Of a stretch of 64,000 bases of DNA, positions 1-8,981 are shown piece by piece. Below the pieces are notes generated by a model. That model had not been told where the DNA came from. It did no database searches and saw nothing but the letters and a program-made list of their open reading frames with translations. The position numbers and the translations under genes were made by a program. This stretch comes from Kluyvera sp040932435. GTDB taxonomy: Bacteria > Pseudomonadota > Gammaproteobacteria > Enterobacterales > Enterobacteriaceae. How positions within the stretch are numbered: position 1 is the stretch's first letter; each line of letters starts with the position of its first letter. The stretch covers positions 124,001 through 188,000 of the forward strand of contig NZ_JBFQGA010000008.1 of NCBI RefSeq assembly GCF_040932435.1, read 5' to 3'.

Positions 1-101
1 AGTGCTGCCGTTCGATGCGTTGCATTCTACTTATCTGACGCGATGAGTCAACGGTATTTTTCGCAACTTGGTGTTGTTTGCTGAAAATAACGGCGAAACG
101 A

Positions 102-650
102 TCACTCTTGAAGCAAATCACCGCGCGCCGCGTTCAGATATTGCAGCATCGACCACAGTGTTAGTACCGCTGCGACGAGGAACAATGCAATTCCTGCCCA
201 CTCTACCCACATGTTTGGACGCCACAGCATCCACACCAGCGCGGTCATCTGAGCGGTCGTTTTCACTTTGCCGATCCACGAAACAGCAACGCTGCTGCGT
301 TTGCCCAACTCGGCCATCCATTCGCGCAGTGCAGAGATGATAATTTCACGGGCAATCATGGTTGCGGCAGGCAACGTCACCCACCAAGTGTGGTAGTGCT
401 CGGCCACCAGCACCATCGCAATCGCCACCATCACTTTATCGGCCACCGGATCAAGGAACGCCCCAAAGCGCGTACTCTGATTCCAGCGACGCGCCAGATA
501 GCCGTCAAACCAGTCGGTGACGGCAGCCACGAAGAAGATCAGCGCACAGGCAAACGGCGCCCATGGCACGGGAAGGTAGAACGCCAGCACGAAAAACGGA
601 ATCAGGATGACGCGGAACAACGTAAGCAATGTAGGGATATTATATTGCAT
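102..650 (-). CDS. pgsA: CDP-diacylglycerol--glycerol-3-phosphate 3-phosphatidyltransferase
   Basis: This 182-residue integral membrane enzyme makes phosphatidylglycerol phosphate from CDP-diacylglycerol and glycerol-3-phosphate, the committed step to phosphatidylglycerol and cardiolipin. The CDP-alcohol phosphotransferase signature is intact: D49-G50, A53-R54, G63, D67 and D71 have the canonical spacing, between hydrophobic membrane segments. Length matches E. coli PgsA. It lies 55 bases downstream of uvrC on the same strand, as in E. coli, and probably shares the uvrY-uvrC transcript. The first 101 bases of the window, downstream of it, hold nothing recognisable; the tRNA genes that follow pgsA in E. 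coli are not in this stretch. Confidence 0.97.
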   Translation of the reverse strand: MQYNIPTLLTLFRVILIPFFVLAFYLPVPWAPFACALIFFVAAVTDWFDGYLARRWNQSTRFGAFLDPVADKVMVAIAMVLVAEHYHTWWVTLPAATMIAREIIISALREWMAELGKRSSVAVSWIGKVKTTAQMTALVWMLWRPNMWVEWAGIALFLVAAVLTLWSMLQYLNAARGDLLQE

Positions 651-705
651 GGCGTGGTAACTATCTGTTGTTAGTAAATATTAGCCCTATGTTGCTACAG
701 AGCCC

Positions 706-2538
706 CTAATGTTTCAACGAGTAGAAGATCTTTTCTGCTAACCCAAGCGATATTCCGGGTACTTTAGCGATATCATCGATGGTCGCCTGCTGCAAACCCT
801 GCAGGCCGCCCATATATTTGAGCAACATCTGACGCCGCTTTGGCCCTACCCCTTCAATAGTCTCAAGGGTACTGGTGCTTTTCACCTTCGCGCGCTTTTT
901 ACGATGCCCAGAAATGGCGTGATCGTGCGATTCGTCGCGAATGTGTTGAATCACATGCAGTGCCGGTGAGTCAGGCGGCAAATTGAAACCTTCGCCTTCT
1001 GGCTCAAAGAACAGCGTTTCCAGCCCCGCTTTACGGTCGCTGCCTTTGGCGACGCCAAGCAGCAACGGGTGATGTTTATCCCAGGGAACGTTGAGTTCGG
1101 CAAAGACGGTCTTTGCCTGTCCTAACTGCCCTTTCCCACCATCAATCAGGATAACATCGGGTATTTTGCTTTCTTCAATCGCCTTGCCGTAACGGCGGCG
1201 TAAAACTTGATTCATTGCCGCGTAGTCATCGCCCGGCGTGATGCCGGTAATATTATAGCGACGATACTCGGCGCGTAGCGGACCATTGGCATCAAAGACC
1301 ACGCAAGAGGCGACGGTCTGTTCGCCCATGGTATGACTGATGTCGAAGCATTCCATGCGTTTTATCGCCGGAAGTTTCAACTCCGCGGCCAGCGCCTGAA
1401 GACGTTGATGTACCGTGGACCGCTGGGATAATTTTGTCGACAGCGCCGTGACCGCATTGGTGCGCGCCAGTTTCAGGTAGCGCGCGCGGTCACCGCGCGG
1501 TTTAGTCTGCACCTGAATACGTCGCCCGGCCATTTCGGACAAGGAGTCGGCAAGCAGGGTTTTATCGGTAAGCGCAAAGTCGAGGAGAATTTCGCCCGGC
1601 AGGGTACGCATCTGGCTCCCCTGGAAATAAAACTGGCCAACAAAAGTTTCAACCACTTCGCCCAGTTCGGTATCGCTGGGGACTTTTGGAAAGTAGCTGC
1701 GGCTACCCAACACTTTGCCCTGACGAATAAACAGCACGTGTACGCAGGCCATGCCAGCTTCAAATGCCACGCCGATAACGTCAAGATCGTCGCCGTTGTT
1801 TGAGACAAACTGTTTTTCCGTGACCCGGCGAACGGCCTGAATTTGATCGCGGATACGCGCGGCCTCTTCAAACGCTAACGCCTGGCTGGCTTTTTCCATC
1901 CGCGCAATAAGCTGCGTCAATACCTGATCGTCTTTCCCGGAAAGGAACAACCGCACGTACTCAACCTGCTGCGCGTACTCTTCTTCACTCACCAGCCCCG
2001 CGACACAAGGGCCAAGGCAGCGACCGATTTGGTACTGCAGGCACGGACGTGAACGGTTACGATAAACGCTATTTTCACACTGGCGAATTGGGAAGACTTT
2101 TTGGAGCAGCGCCAAGGTTTCGCGCACCGCGTAGCCATTCGGGAACGGTCCAAAATACTCCCCTTTCGCATGCTTAGCGCCGCGATGCGTCGCCAGCCGC
2201 GGATGGGCGTCGGAACTCAGGAATATAAAGGGATAGGACTTGTCATCGCGTAACAATACGTTATAGCGCGGCTGGTACAGCTTGATGTAGTTGTGTTCAA
2301 GCAGCAGCGCTTCCGTTTCCGTGTGGGTAACGGTGACATCAATTTGGGCAATTTGCGCGACCAGCGCTTCCGTTTTCCGAGAGGACACGTTGGTTCGAAA
2401 ATAGCTGGCAAGGCGCTTTTTAAGATCTTTGGCTTTACCAACATAAATAACCGTGCCGCCGGCGTCATACATACGATAAACGCCGGGCTGGCTGGTTACG
2501 GTTTTCAGAAAGGCTTTTGAATCAAAAACATCAGTCAC
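706..2538 (-). CDS. uvrC: UvrABC excinuclease subunit C
   Basis: UvrC makes both incisions around a bulky DNA lesion in nucleotide excision repair. The 610-residue product has an N-terminal GIY-YIG nuclease (GVYRMYDAGG, then IYVGKAKDLKKR), a UVR motif for UvrB contact (FEEAARIRDQI), an RNase H-like nuclease with ECFDISHTMGEQ and LIDGGKGQ, and C-terminal helix-hairpin-helix repeats. A longer frame opens at 2565, but the GTG at 2538 is preferred. It overlaps the uvrY stop as GTGA, which implies translational coupling, and gives the E. coli length. The extra residues from the longer frame would lie inside uvrY. Confidence 0.97.
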   Translation of the reverse strand: MTDVFDSKAFLKTVTSQPGVYRMYDAGGTVIYVGKAKDLKKRLASYFRTNVSSRKTEALVAQIAQIDVTVTHTETEALLLEHNYIKLYQPRYNVLLRDDKSYPFIFLSSDAHPRLATHRGAKHAKGEYFGPFPNGYAVRETLALLQKVFPIRQCENSVYRNRSRPCLQYQIGRCLGPCVAGLVSEEEYAQQVEYVRLFLSGKDDQVLTQLIARMEKASQALAFEEAARIRDQIQAVRRVTEKQFVSNNGDDLDVIGVAFEAGMACVHVLFIRQGKVLGSRSYFPKVPSDTELGEVVETFVGQFYFQGSQMRTLPGEILLDFALTDKTLLADSLSEMAGRRIQVQTKPRGDRARYLKLARTNAVTALSTKLSQRSTVHQRLQALAAELKLPAIKRMECFDISHTMGEQTVASCVVFDANGPLRAEYRRYNITGITPGDDYAAMNQVLRRRYGKAIEESKIPDVILIDGGKGQLGQAKTVFAELNVPWDKHHPLLLGVAKGSDRKAGLETLFFEPEGEGFNLPPDSPALHVIQHIRDESHDHAISGHRKKRAKVKSTSTLETIEGVGPKRRQMLLKYMGGLQGLQQATIDDIAKVPGISLGLAEKIFYSLKH

Positions 2539-3191
2539 TGACTTGCTAACGACTCCGCATTGCACAGGCCATGGCGAATTGCCAAGTGGGTCAGCTCAAC
2601 ATCACCGTGGATATTCAGCTTACTGAACATGCGATAACGATAGCTATTGACCGTTTTGGGACTCAGACTCAACTGCTCTGAGATCTCATTCACTTTCTGA
2701 CCTTTAGTGATCATCAGCATAATCTGCAATTCACGTTCAGACAAACTGGCAAACGGAGACTCCGTCTTTTCAGGTTCAATCTGACTCAATGCCATTTGCT
2801 GAGCGATGTCCGAGGCAATATAACGCTGCCCGGAGAACACAGAGCGAATCGCATTGACCACCTCTTGCGGCGCGGCGCCTTTACTGAGATACCCCGCAGC
2901 GCCCGCCTGCATCACTTTTGCTGGCAGTGGGTTTTCCGTGTGTACGGTTAACATAATGACTTTGGTATCGACCGCGGAACGCGCAATCTTGCGCGTGGCC
3001 TCGAGGCCGCCGATTCCCGGCATGTTCATATCCATAAGCACGACATCAACGGGATTAGCACGGCACCACTTCACCGCGTCTTCTCCACAGTTGGCTTCGC
3101 CGGTCACTCTAATACCTTTAATATCTTCGAGAATGCGTCGTATCCCTGCGCGCACCAGTTCGTGGTCATCAACAAGAAGAACGTTGATCAA
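2535..3191 (-). CDS. uvrY: Response regulator UvrY (BarA partner)
   Basis: UvrY is the NarL/FixJ-type response regulator of the BarA/UvrY system, which activates the CsrB/CsrC RNAs and so relieves CsrA repression. The N-terminal receiver domain (VLLVDDHELVRAGIRR, phospho-acceptor in VVLMDMNMPG) is followed by a LuxR-type helix-turn-helix (LSERELQIMLMI, then LSPKTVNSYRYRM). The frame is open to 3242, but the TTG at 3191 is preferred: it has a GGAG nine bases upstream and gives 218 residues starting at INVLLVDDHE, as in E. coli. It overlaps uvrC by 4 bases. Confidence 0.96.
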   Translation of the reverse strand: MINVLLVDDHELVRAGIRRILEDIKGIRVTGEANCGEDAVKWCRANPVDVVLMDMNMPGIGGLEATRKIARSAVDTKVIMLTVHTENPLPAKVMQAGAAGYLSKGAAPQEVVNAIRSVFSGQRYIASDIAQQMALSQIEPEKTESPFASLSERELQIMLMITKGQKVNEISEQLSLSPKTVNSYRYRMFSKLNIHGDVELTHLAIRHGLCNAESLASQ

Positions 3192-3647
3192 AGGAATAAT
3201 CTCCAGAATAGGGATAACGCTACTACTGCTTAATTCCCCCATAGTACCGGGTTTTATATCAACTGTGAAAGTCTAAAAATGCCAGAGTCTCGATTTCGGT
3301 CTCGTTTTTGGAAATAATCATATACAACAACCGTAAATCGCTCAAAAACAACAAGATACATAACGGTAAAATTAATGCGCATACGGACTTAATCGGGATA
3401 AACACGTACTTAATCGTATATCTGCTAAATAGGCCTCATAATATGTAACAATAATTAACGGTGACAAAACCATAATTAAACATTGCCCTGCTAACTAACT
3501 GTGTCTACAACGTTAAATAATAATCAATATCTGGCTGGATTACGGGCAAAAAACAAGCACTCCTTTTTTTCCACCGGCTTGTGGTATACTGCGCCGCTTT
3601 CATAATCCGCATCGCGCAAATTGCGCAGAAATCGTACGAGGCAATAA
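3192..3647. other. Intergenic region between uvrY and yecF
   Basis: 456 AT-rich bases separate the divergent uvrY and yecF genes and must hold both promoters. On the plus strand an extended -10 element (TGG followed by TATACT at 3585-3590) lies about 58 bases before the yecF start. No convincing coding frame or RNA gene is seen. Confidence 0.6.
3582..3590 (+). promoter_or_regulatory. Extended -10 promoter element of yecF
   Basis: TGG followed directly by TATACT (3585-3590) is a near-consensus extended -10 element, which would not need a good -35. Upstream is a T-run rather than a TTGACA-like hexamer. Transcription would start near 3597. Confidence 0.5.
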
Positions 3648-3872
3648 ATGAGCACACCTGATTTTTCCACCGCTGAGAATAATCAAAATCTGGCGCAGGA
3701 AGTTTCCTGCCTGAAATCTTTGCTGACCCTTATGCTGCAGGCCATGGGCCAAGCTGATGCGGGCCGCGTGATTATTAAGATGGAAAAGCAAATTGCGCAG
3801 TTAGAAGATGACGCTCAGGCTGCCGTATTTTCCAGCACCGTTAAGCAAATTAAACAAGCTTACCGCCAATAA
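3648..3872 (+). CDS. yecF: DUF2594 family protein YecF
   Basis: This small soluble protein of 74 residues has no known activity. It begins MSTPDFSTAENNQ and ends KQIKQAYRQ, matching the conserved enterobacterial YecF family over its full length, and is rich in predicted helix. A GAGG eight bases upstream supports the start. It lies convergent with sdiA, as in E. coli. No function is inferred. Confidence 0.93.
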   Translation: MSTPDFSTAENNQNLAQEVSCLKSLLTLMLQAMGQADAGRVIIKMEKQIAQLEDDAQAAVFSSTVKQIKQAYRQ

Positions 3873-3876
3873 TAAT

Positions 3877-3912
3877 AAACCGGCTGTCAGCATCACTGCT
3901 CACAGCCGGTTT
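3877..3912. terminator. Hairpin between convergent yecF and sdiA
   Basis: An 11-base-pair stem has arms AAACCGGCTGT (3877-3887) and ACAGCCGGTTT (3902-3912). On the minus strand it is followed by the T-rich run TTTATTATTATT, so it is best read as the sdiA terminator. It may also serve yecF. Confidence 0.7.
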
Positions 3913-3942
3913 GCGGTCTGACACGCAGAACCTCAGTGTCGC

Positions 3943-4665
3943 TCAGATCACACCAATCGCCGCTGCATAACAGGCAATCTGTGTTTTATTTGGCGCATTG
4001 AATTTCTTCTGCATATTCTTCTGGTGAAAATTCACCGTATTTTCCGAAATAGACAGAATCATTGAGATCTCAGCCGAGGTTTTTCCCTCTGCCGTCCATT
4101 TCAGAATTTCTAATTCACGCTTGCTGAATTTCATTTCCCGCGGCATGACCATCTCATCTTCCAGCCGTAATAACGCCAGAAGACTAAATTCCAGCATTAC
4201 CTGTAAACGCAGCGCAATAACATCCTCAGCATGCGGGTTACGCGTCGTACGGGTACGCGAAATCGACAAGAAGCCGTGGGCATGATTTGCCAGCATCAGG
4301 CACTGAGTGGCCCCCGTTTGCAGGCCGTGGCCACGCGCAGCATCCCACAGTTCTGGAGCATCACGGAACAGCTCATCATCCCAGCGTAAATAGCCCAACG
4401 AGAAATTATCAGGCTTCAACACCGGGTCGATAGCCATATAGTTTGCCGCCTTATATTGCGACATCCACGCGTCTGGGTAGGTGCTATATGCCGAAACTTT
4501 AGGCCGGGTGAAAGGCACCGGATGACGAACGCACAGAGCGAAGAAATCGTACTCCAGACGTTCTGTTTGCTGCTGGAGCAGTTGGTAAATTTGGTCGCTT
4601 GCCGAGGCCGCCTGGAAAAGATGCAGCATTTCCCGCCGCCAACTGAAAAAATCATCGTCTCTCAT
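3943..4665 (-). CDS. sdiA: LuxR-type quorum-sensing regulator SdiA
   Basis: SdiA is a LuxR-family receptor that binds acyl-homoserine lactones made by other bacteria; no luxI-type synthase is visible in this window. The N-terminal autoinducer-binding domain carries the family pattern (RLEYDFFALCVRHPVPFT and PDAWM). The C-terminal helix-turn-helix is LSISENTVNFHQKNMQKK. The frame extends to a GTG at 4668, but the adjacent ATG at 4665 gives 240 residues, as in E. coli. Its neighbours (uvrY, yecF, tcyN) are the same as in E. coli. Confidence 0.95.
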   Translation of the reverse strand: MRDDDFFSWRREMLHLFQAASASDQIYQLLQQQTERLEYDFFALCVRHPVPFTRPKVSAYSTYPDAWMSQYKAANYMAIDPVLKPDNFSLGYLRWDDELFRDAPELWDAARGHGLQTGATQCLMLANHAHGFLSISRTRTTRNPHAEDVIALRLQVMLEFSLLALLRLEDEMVMPREMKFSKRELEILKWTAEGKTSAEISMILSISENTVNFHQKNMQKKFNAPNKTQIACYAAAIGVI

Positions 4666-4983
4666 CACAACCGAGAAATCCCCTGATTAACAATTATTTT
4701 TATGAATACAGAAAACTAACACATAAATCTTATTTATATGTATAAAATATCACGCATCGGAAAAATAAACCCTATTCCCCCTATTTTCGTCACTCATCAC
4801 GCGATAATCCCGCAAAGAGAGGCTTTTGTCGATTTACCGGCAACAGAATATCCGCCTATTGATTAGGCCGACTTAAGTAAAATTACTAATGAAAAAAGGG
4901 ATGACATCTCTCGGGCATCATTTGCGATGGAAATTAAGTGATTTATTCGCGCCCCGCGTAATGACACGGGACGCGGCGTCACG
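4666..4983. other. Intergenic region between sdiA and tcyN
   Basis: 318 AT-rich bases lie upstream of sdiA and downstream of tcyN. The part next to sdiA presumably contains its promoter. No coding frame, tRNA or strong hairpin is seen. Confidence 0.5.
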
Positions 4984-5736
4984 CTACTGCATAAGGAATT
5001 TCTCGAGGAACTGCCGGGTGCGCGCTTGCTGTGGATTGGCAAACAGCGCTTTGGCTTCGCCCTGCTCGACGATGCGCCCTTGATCCATAAAGATGGCCCG
5101 GTCGGCTACATCGCGGGCAAAGCTCATCTCGTGGGTCACAATCACCAACGTGCGTTTTTCAACCGCCAGCGCGCGGATGGCGTTAAGCACCTCACCAACC
5201 AACTCAGGATCGAGCGCTGACGTCGGCTCATCGAACAAGATAACATCCGGACGCATTGCCAGCGCGCGCGCTATCGCCACGCGCTGCTGCTGCCCACCCG
5301 ACAGACGACGCGGATAGCTATCTTCTTTCCCCACCAGCCCGACTTTGGCCAGCAATTCCCGAGCGCGGGCAATGACTTCCGGCTTGTCTTCGCCTTTGAC
5401 GATAACCGGCCCTTCAATAATATTCTCCATCACCGTGCGGTGCGGGAAAAGATTAAAGCTTTGGAAAACAAAGCCGACATGCTGGCGTAAACGGCGGATA
5501 AGCCCCTTTTGTTGGCTAATGGGTTTTGCCGTATCAATGGTGATATCGCCAACCCGAATCGTGCCGCTCTCTGGCTGTTCCAGCAGATTGATACTGCGAA
5601 GCAGCGTCGTTTTCCCCGAGCCACTCGGCCCAATAATCGCCACCACCTCGCCTTCTTCTACTTCCAGGTTGATGCCGTGAAGCACCGTTTGCCCATGGAA
5701 TTTTTTCACCAGGTTTTTGACTTCAATTGCACTCAT
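4984..5736 (-). CDS. tcyN: L-cystine ABC transporter ATP-binding protein TcyN
   Basis: This 250-residue ATPase energises uptake of cystine and related compounds. It has a complete ABC cassette: Walker A GPSGSGKTTLLR, Q-loop FQSFNLFPHRT, signature LSGGQQQR, Walker B VILFDEPTSALD and switch histidine VTHEM. Its start overlaps the stop of the permease gene tcyL by 4 bases, so the two are translationally coupled. It is the last gene of the dcyD-tcyL-tcyN run, as in E. coli (formerly yecC). Confidence 0.96.
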   Translation of the reverse strand: MSAIEVKNLVKKFHGQTVLHGINLEVEEGEVVAIIGPSGSGKTTLLRSINLLEQPESGTIRVGDITIDTAKPISQQKGLIRRLRQHVGFVFQSFNLFPHRTVMENIIEGPVIVKGEDKPEVIARARELLAKVGLVGKEDSYPRRLSGGQQQRVAIARALAMRPDVILFDEPTSALDPELVGEVLNAIRALAVEKRTLVIVTHEMSFARDVADRAIFMDQGRIVEQGEAKALFANPQQARTRQFLEKFLMQ

Positions 5737-6401
5737 TTCGGGTCTCGCTCCTGGCGGTTAAGCTGGTTTTCGAAATAGTTCTGCAGCGCCGACAGCACCG
5801 TTGCCATCACCCAGTAAATCAGCGAGGCAGCCAGATACATGGTGAACACTTCCAACGTCCGCGAGGTAATCAGCTGGGCTTGACGGAACAACTCAGGCAC
5901 CTGAATGGTCGCGGCCAGTGACGTGTCCTTCACGAGGCTAATAAAACTGTTCGAAAGCGGCGGCAGTGCCACGCGAGCGGCCTGCGGTAAAATGGCGCGA
6001 CGCAGCGTTTGCCATGGCGTCATCCCGATACTGGCGGCGGCTTCCCACTGCCCTTTATCGATCGACGAAATCGCCGCACGCAGCGTTTCCGCCGCATAGG
6101 CTGCGGTGTTCAAAGACAAGCCAATCATTGCCGACGGGATAGGATCCAGTTCTATACCAAACTGCGGCAGGCCGTAGTAGATCATGAACAGCTGCGCAAT
6201 CAGCGGCGTACCGCGGAAAATCGAGATATAGCAGCGTGCCAGCCAGCGCACCGGCGCAATGGACGACATGCGCATCAGCGCGAGGATAAACCCCAGCACT
6301 AAGCCAAAGAACATCCCGCCAATACTCAGTTGGAGCGTAAAGACGGCGCCTTTAAGCAAATATGGCGCGGAGTCGATAATAAGTTGAATACTTTCTTGCA
6401 T
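5733..6401 (-). CDS. tcyL: L-cystine ABC transporter permease TcyL
   Basis: TcyL is the inner-membrane permease of the cystine importer. The 222 residues hold several hydrophobic segments and the polar-amino-acid permease EAA-type loop (AYAAETLRAAISSIDKGQWEAA). Length and sequence agree with E. coli TcyL (YecS). It starts 13 bases after the dcyD stop and overlaps tcyN, so all three probably share an mRNA. Confidence 0.96.
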   Translation of the reverse strand: MQESIQLIIDSAPYLLKGAVFTLQLSIGGMFFGLVLGFILALMRMSSIAPVRWLARCYISIFRGTPLIAQLFMIYYGLPQFGIELDPIPSAMIGLSLNTAAYAAETLRAAISSIDKGQWEAAASIGMTPWQTLRRAILPQAARVALPPLSNSFISLVKDTSLAATIQVPELFRQAQLITSRTLEVFTMYLAASLIYWVMATVLSALQNYFENQLNRQERDPK

Positions 6402-6414
6402 GGGCGCGTTCTAC

Positions 6415-7401
6415 TTAAATGTGAGGATGATAAGCGAACAACGCAGGTGCGCCGCCGGTATGGATAAACAAAATTGGCCCTTCATCCTTGAAACGTTTCT
6501 GGCTGATGCCGTCGATAAGTCCGGCCATCGCTTTGCCGGTGTACACCGGATCGAGCAGAATCCCCTCCAGACGCGCCAGCAGCTTCACCGCTTCCATGCC
6601 TTCGTCGTTAGGAATGCCGTAACCCGGCGCAAAATAATCGTCCCACAGCGTAATGTCTGCCTTAGCCGTGAGTTCAAGGCGCTGGGCGATTTCCTGCTGT
6701 AGCATCACCACTTTCGGCAACTGATCCGCGATGCTTCGCGAAACCGTCACACCGATAAGCTCGGCTTCTGGCATCAGATGCTCAAGCCCAACCGCCAGAC
6801 CCGCGTGGGTGCCTGCGCTGCCAGAGGCGACAACTACCGATGAAATGGATACCGCGCCTTCACATTGCTGAGCAATTTCCAGCGCGCTTTCGACATAACC
6901 CAGCGCGCCGAGCGCATTCGAACCACCCACCGGGATAACGTAGGGACGAAAACCCTGAGCTTCGATGCGCGTTGCCAACTCAGCCAGCTGCGCGTTAGGG
7001 TCAGTCAGCGCATCACACATTTCGACCTGCACGTTGAACAAATCAAGCAACAGGCGGTTACCGTTACTGAGATAGTTTTCCGCCTTGGTACCCATCGGAT
7101 TTTCCAGCAGCGCCACGCAGTTCAGCCCAAGCTTCGCGGCGACTGCCGCCGTCTGGCGCACGTGGTTGGACTGGATAGCCCCAGCGGTTACCAGCGTGTC
7201 GGCCCCTTCTCGCAGCGCATCGGCGGCTAAAAACTCCAGCTTACGCAGCTTGTTGCCGCCCATTGCCAGCGGCGTAACGTCATCGCGCTTGATAAAGATA
7301 TCGCGACCGATATAGTCGGAAAAACGCGGCAGGTATTCCAGCGGCGTTGGCGTGCCAATAAATTCCAGACGGGGAAAACGGGTTAAATTTTGCAGTGACA
7401 T
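6415..7401 (-). CDS. dcyD: D-cysteine desulfhydrase
   Basis: This 328-residue PLP enzyme of the ACC-deaminase-like family splits D-cysteine to pyruvate, ammonia and hydrogen sulfide. The cofactor lysine lies in GGNKLRKLEF near residue 51, and the phosphate-binding stretch ASGSAGTHAG is present. An AAGGAG precedes the ATG. It lies between the cystine-binding protein gene and the permease/ATPase genes, so imported (D-)cysteine and its degradation are genetically linked, as in E. coli. Confidence 0.95.
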   Translation of the reverse strand: MSLQNLTRFPRLEFIGTPTPLEYLPRFSDYIGRDIFIKRDDVTPLAMGGNKLRKLEFLAADALREGADTLVTAGAIQSNHVRQTAAVAAKLGLNCVALLENPMGTKAENYLSNGNRLLLDLFNVQVEMCDALTDPNAQLAELATRIEAQGFRPYVIPVGGSNALGALGYVESALEIAQQCEGAVSISSVVVASGSAGTHAGLAVGLEHLMPEAELIGVTVSRSIADQLPKVVMLQQEIAQRLELTAKADITLWDDYFAPGYGIPNDEGMEAVKLLARLEGILLDPVYTGKAMAGLIDGISQKRFKDEGPILFIHTGGAPALFAYHPHI

Positions 7402-7441
7402 AATATCTCCTTAGTCTCGTTTTTATTATGCGCCGGAAATG

Positions 7442-7470
7442 AAAAAAGGCGCTGCATCAGCGCCTTTTTT
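7442..7470. terminator. Bidirectional terminator between tcyJ and dcyD
   Basis: A perfect 13-base-pair stem (AAAAAAGGCGCTG, loop CAT, CAGCGCCTTTTTT) has a T-run on either strand. On the minus strand it lies 3' of tcyJ and before dcyD. It would end the tcyJ transcript or make dcyD-tcyL-tcyN partly independent. Confidence 0.85.
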
Positions 7471-7482
7471 CAATGACTACCG

Positions 7483-8283
7483 TTATTGCGTAACGTCAGC
7501 ACCAAACCATTTTTCCGACAGCGCCTTCAGGCTACCGTCTTTATGCATGGCGTCAATAGCGCTATCAACCGCTTTCAGCAGGTCTTCGTTGCCTTTACGC
7601 AGCGCAACGCCAGATTCCTGACGAGAGAACGCGTCACCGGCAACCGCCAACGTATTGTTGGTTTTCTTCACCAGATCCAGCGCGGCCAGACGGTCAACCA
7701 AAATGGCGTTGATACGACCTACACGCAGATCCTGGTATTTGGTTGGGTCATCATCGTAGGTGCGGATATCCACACCCTGCACGTTCTGACGCAACCACTC
7801 TTCGTAGTTGGTCCCCAGACCCACGCCAACCTTCTTGCCTTTCAGGTCAGCGGCGGTCTTGATGGTGTCTTCACTGCCCTTTTTCACCAGCGCCTGAATA
7901 CCGGAAATGGTATACGGTGTGGAGAAGTCATACTTTTTCTGGCGTTCCGGCGAAATAGTCACCTGGTTAATCACCACGTCGATACGTTTGGAATCCAGCG
8001 AGGCGAGCATCCCGTCCCATTTGGTCGGTTTCAGGTCGGCCTTCACACCGAGGTGTTCAGCCAGTTCATTGGCGAACTCCACTTCAAAACCGGTCAACTT
8101 GCCATCTTCGCCCTGGAAACTGAACGGAGGATAGGTGCCTTCCAGCCCAACGCGCAGCGTACCGCGCTCTTTGACTTGGCTTAACAAATTCTCAGCGGCA
8201 AACGCCTGCGCGCTTGCACCTGCAACCAACGCAACGGCCATTACGCCCATCAGCGCCTGACGACCCAGAAACTTCAGCTTCAT
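7483..8283 (-). CDS. tcyJ: Cystine-binding periplasmic protein TcyJ (FliY)
   Basis: TcyJ is the periplasmic solute-binding subunit that delivers cystine to TcyLN. After a signal peptide (MKLKFLGRQALMGVMAVALV, cleavage near AQAFAAE) comes an SBP_bac_3 domain (LRVGLEGTYPPFSFQGEDGK; GVGLGTNYEEWLRQ). The frame is open to 8304, but the ATG at 8283 is preceded by GGGGG, begins directly with the signal peptide and gives the E. coli length of 266. The old name fliY reflects its position beside fliAZ; it is not a flagellar structural gene. Confidence 0.95.
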   Translation of the reverse strand: MKLKFLGRQALMGVMAVALVAGASAQAFAAENLLSQVKERGTLRVGLEGTYPPFSFQGEDGKLTGFEVEFANELAEHLGVKADLKPTKWDGMLASLDSKRIDVVINQVTISPERQKKYDFSTPYTISGIQALVKKGSEDTIKTAADLKGKKVGVGLGTNYEEWLRQNVQGVDIRTYDDDPTKYQDLRVGRINAILVDRLAALDLVKKTNNTLAVAGDAFSRQESGVALRKGNEDLLKAVDSAIDAMHKDGSLKALSEKWFGADVTQ

Positions 8284-8369
8284 TATACCCCCGAAAAGCT
8301 TCACTTTTTTGCTAGTGTAAACCGTTCGTCAGCGATGACAAACACCCATGAGATACATCTTATTCCAAT

Positions 8370-8918
8370 TTAATATATATCAGAGGTTTCACAGTCCGCG
8401 AAGTTTTGCTCGTCGCTATGCGCTATTTGGCGATGAAAGCGGAGATATTTACGTAACGCGATACGATAATTGTTGGTGCTTACCGTCGGCAGCCACTGTT
8501 CCAGCTGTTCGTCGGCGTGACGTTCACCCAGCAGCGAGCGCGCAACCTGATGCTCATTGAGGTGATTGCCCAAACGTCGCAGACGCACCACATATTCGCG
8601 CACCGTGCCGGCGCTCATATCCGTTTGTTCAAGGAGGTATTTTTTAAAGCCGATAATATTGAAGAAGGCACTTTGCTCTTTGCAGTGCAGGTCGCCGCAA
8701 AAACGGCACAGGGCTGACCATGCGCTACGTTCCTGCTGCCACGAGGTTTCATCCATCAGCGTGTCCAAGCGAGAAATAGCGATTTTATTCACTATCTCTC
8801 CCTCACGAACCAGCGTGATGCGATCCAGCAGTTTATGACAATGTGCGCAGTGCGTTTGGCTGTGTTTGAAGTCTTTCAGATAGCGGCTTAATGGCCGTCT
8901 TTTTACCTGCATCATCAT
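8370..8918 (-). CDS. fliZ: Flagellar regulator FliZ
   Basis: FliZ is a DNA-binding protein related to the phage-integrase N-terminal domain. In enterobacteria it antagonises sigma-S promoters and affects curli and flagellar timing. The 182 residues show the conserved start (RRPLSRYLKDFKHSQTHCAHC), the CRFCGDLHC cysteine cluster, and the SAM-like DNA-binding part (GTVREYVVRLRRLGNHL). It follows fliA by 63 bases on the same strand, consistent with the fliAZ operon. Confidence 0.95.
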   Translation of the reverse strand: MMMQVKRRPLSRYLKDFKHSQTHCAHCHKLLDRITLVREGEIVNKIAISRLDTLMDETSWQQERSAWSALCRFCGDLHCKEQSAFFNIIGFKKYLLEQTDMSAGTVREYVVRLRRLGNHLNEHQVARSLLGERHADEQLEQWLPTVSTNNYRIALRKYLRFHRQIAHSDEQNFADCETSDIY

Positions 8919-8981
8919 GATAACTCCGGGTTTTCATTTCATAATGCGGCATTTTTGGTCCAACGTTGACGTTATTCCAAC

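Noticed and set aside
1..101. Possible tRNA gene downstream of pgsA, as in E. coli
   Set aside because: No acceptor, anticodon or T-arm pattern is present in these bases; the tRNA cluster, if present, lies outside the window.
4889..5083. 64-codon plus-strand frame near the tcyN end
   Set aside because: Mostly antisense to tcyN, with no ribosome site of note and no family.
7486..8184. 232-codon plus-strand frame opposite tcyJ
   Set aside because: It is a shadow of the highly conserved cystine-binding protein gene.
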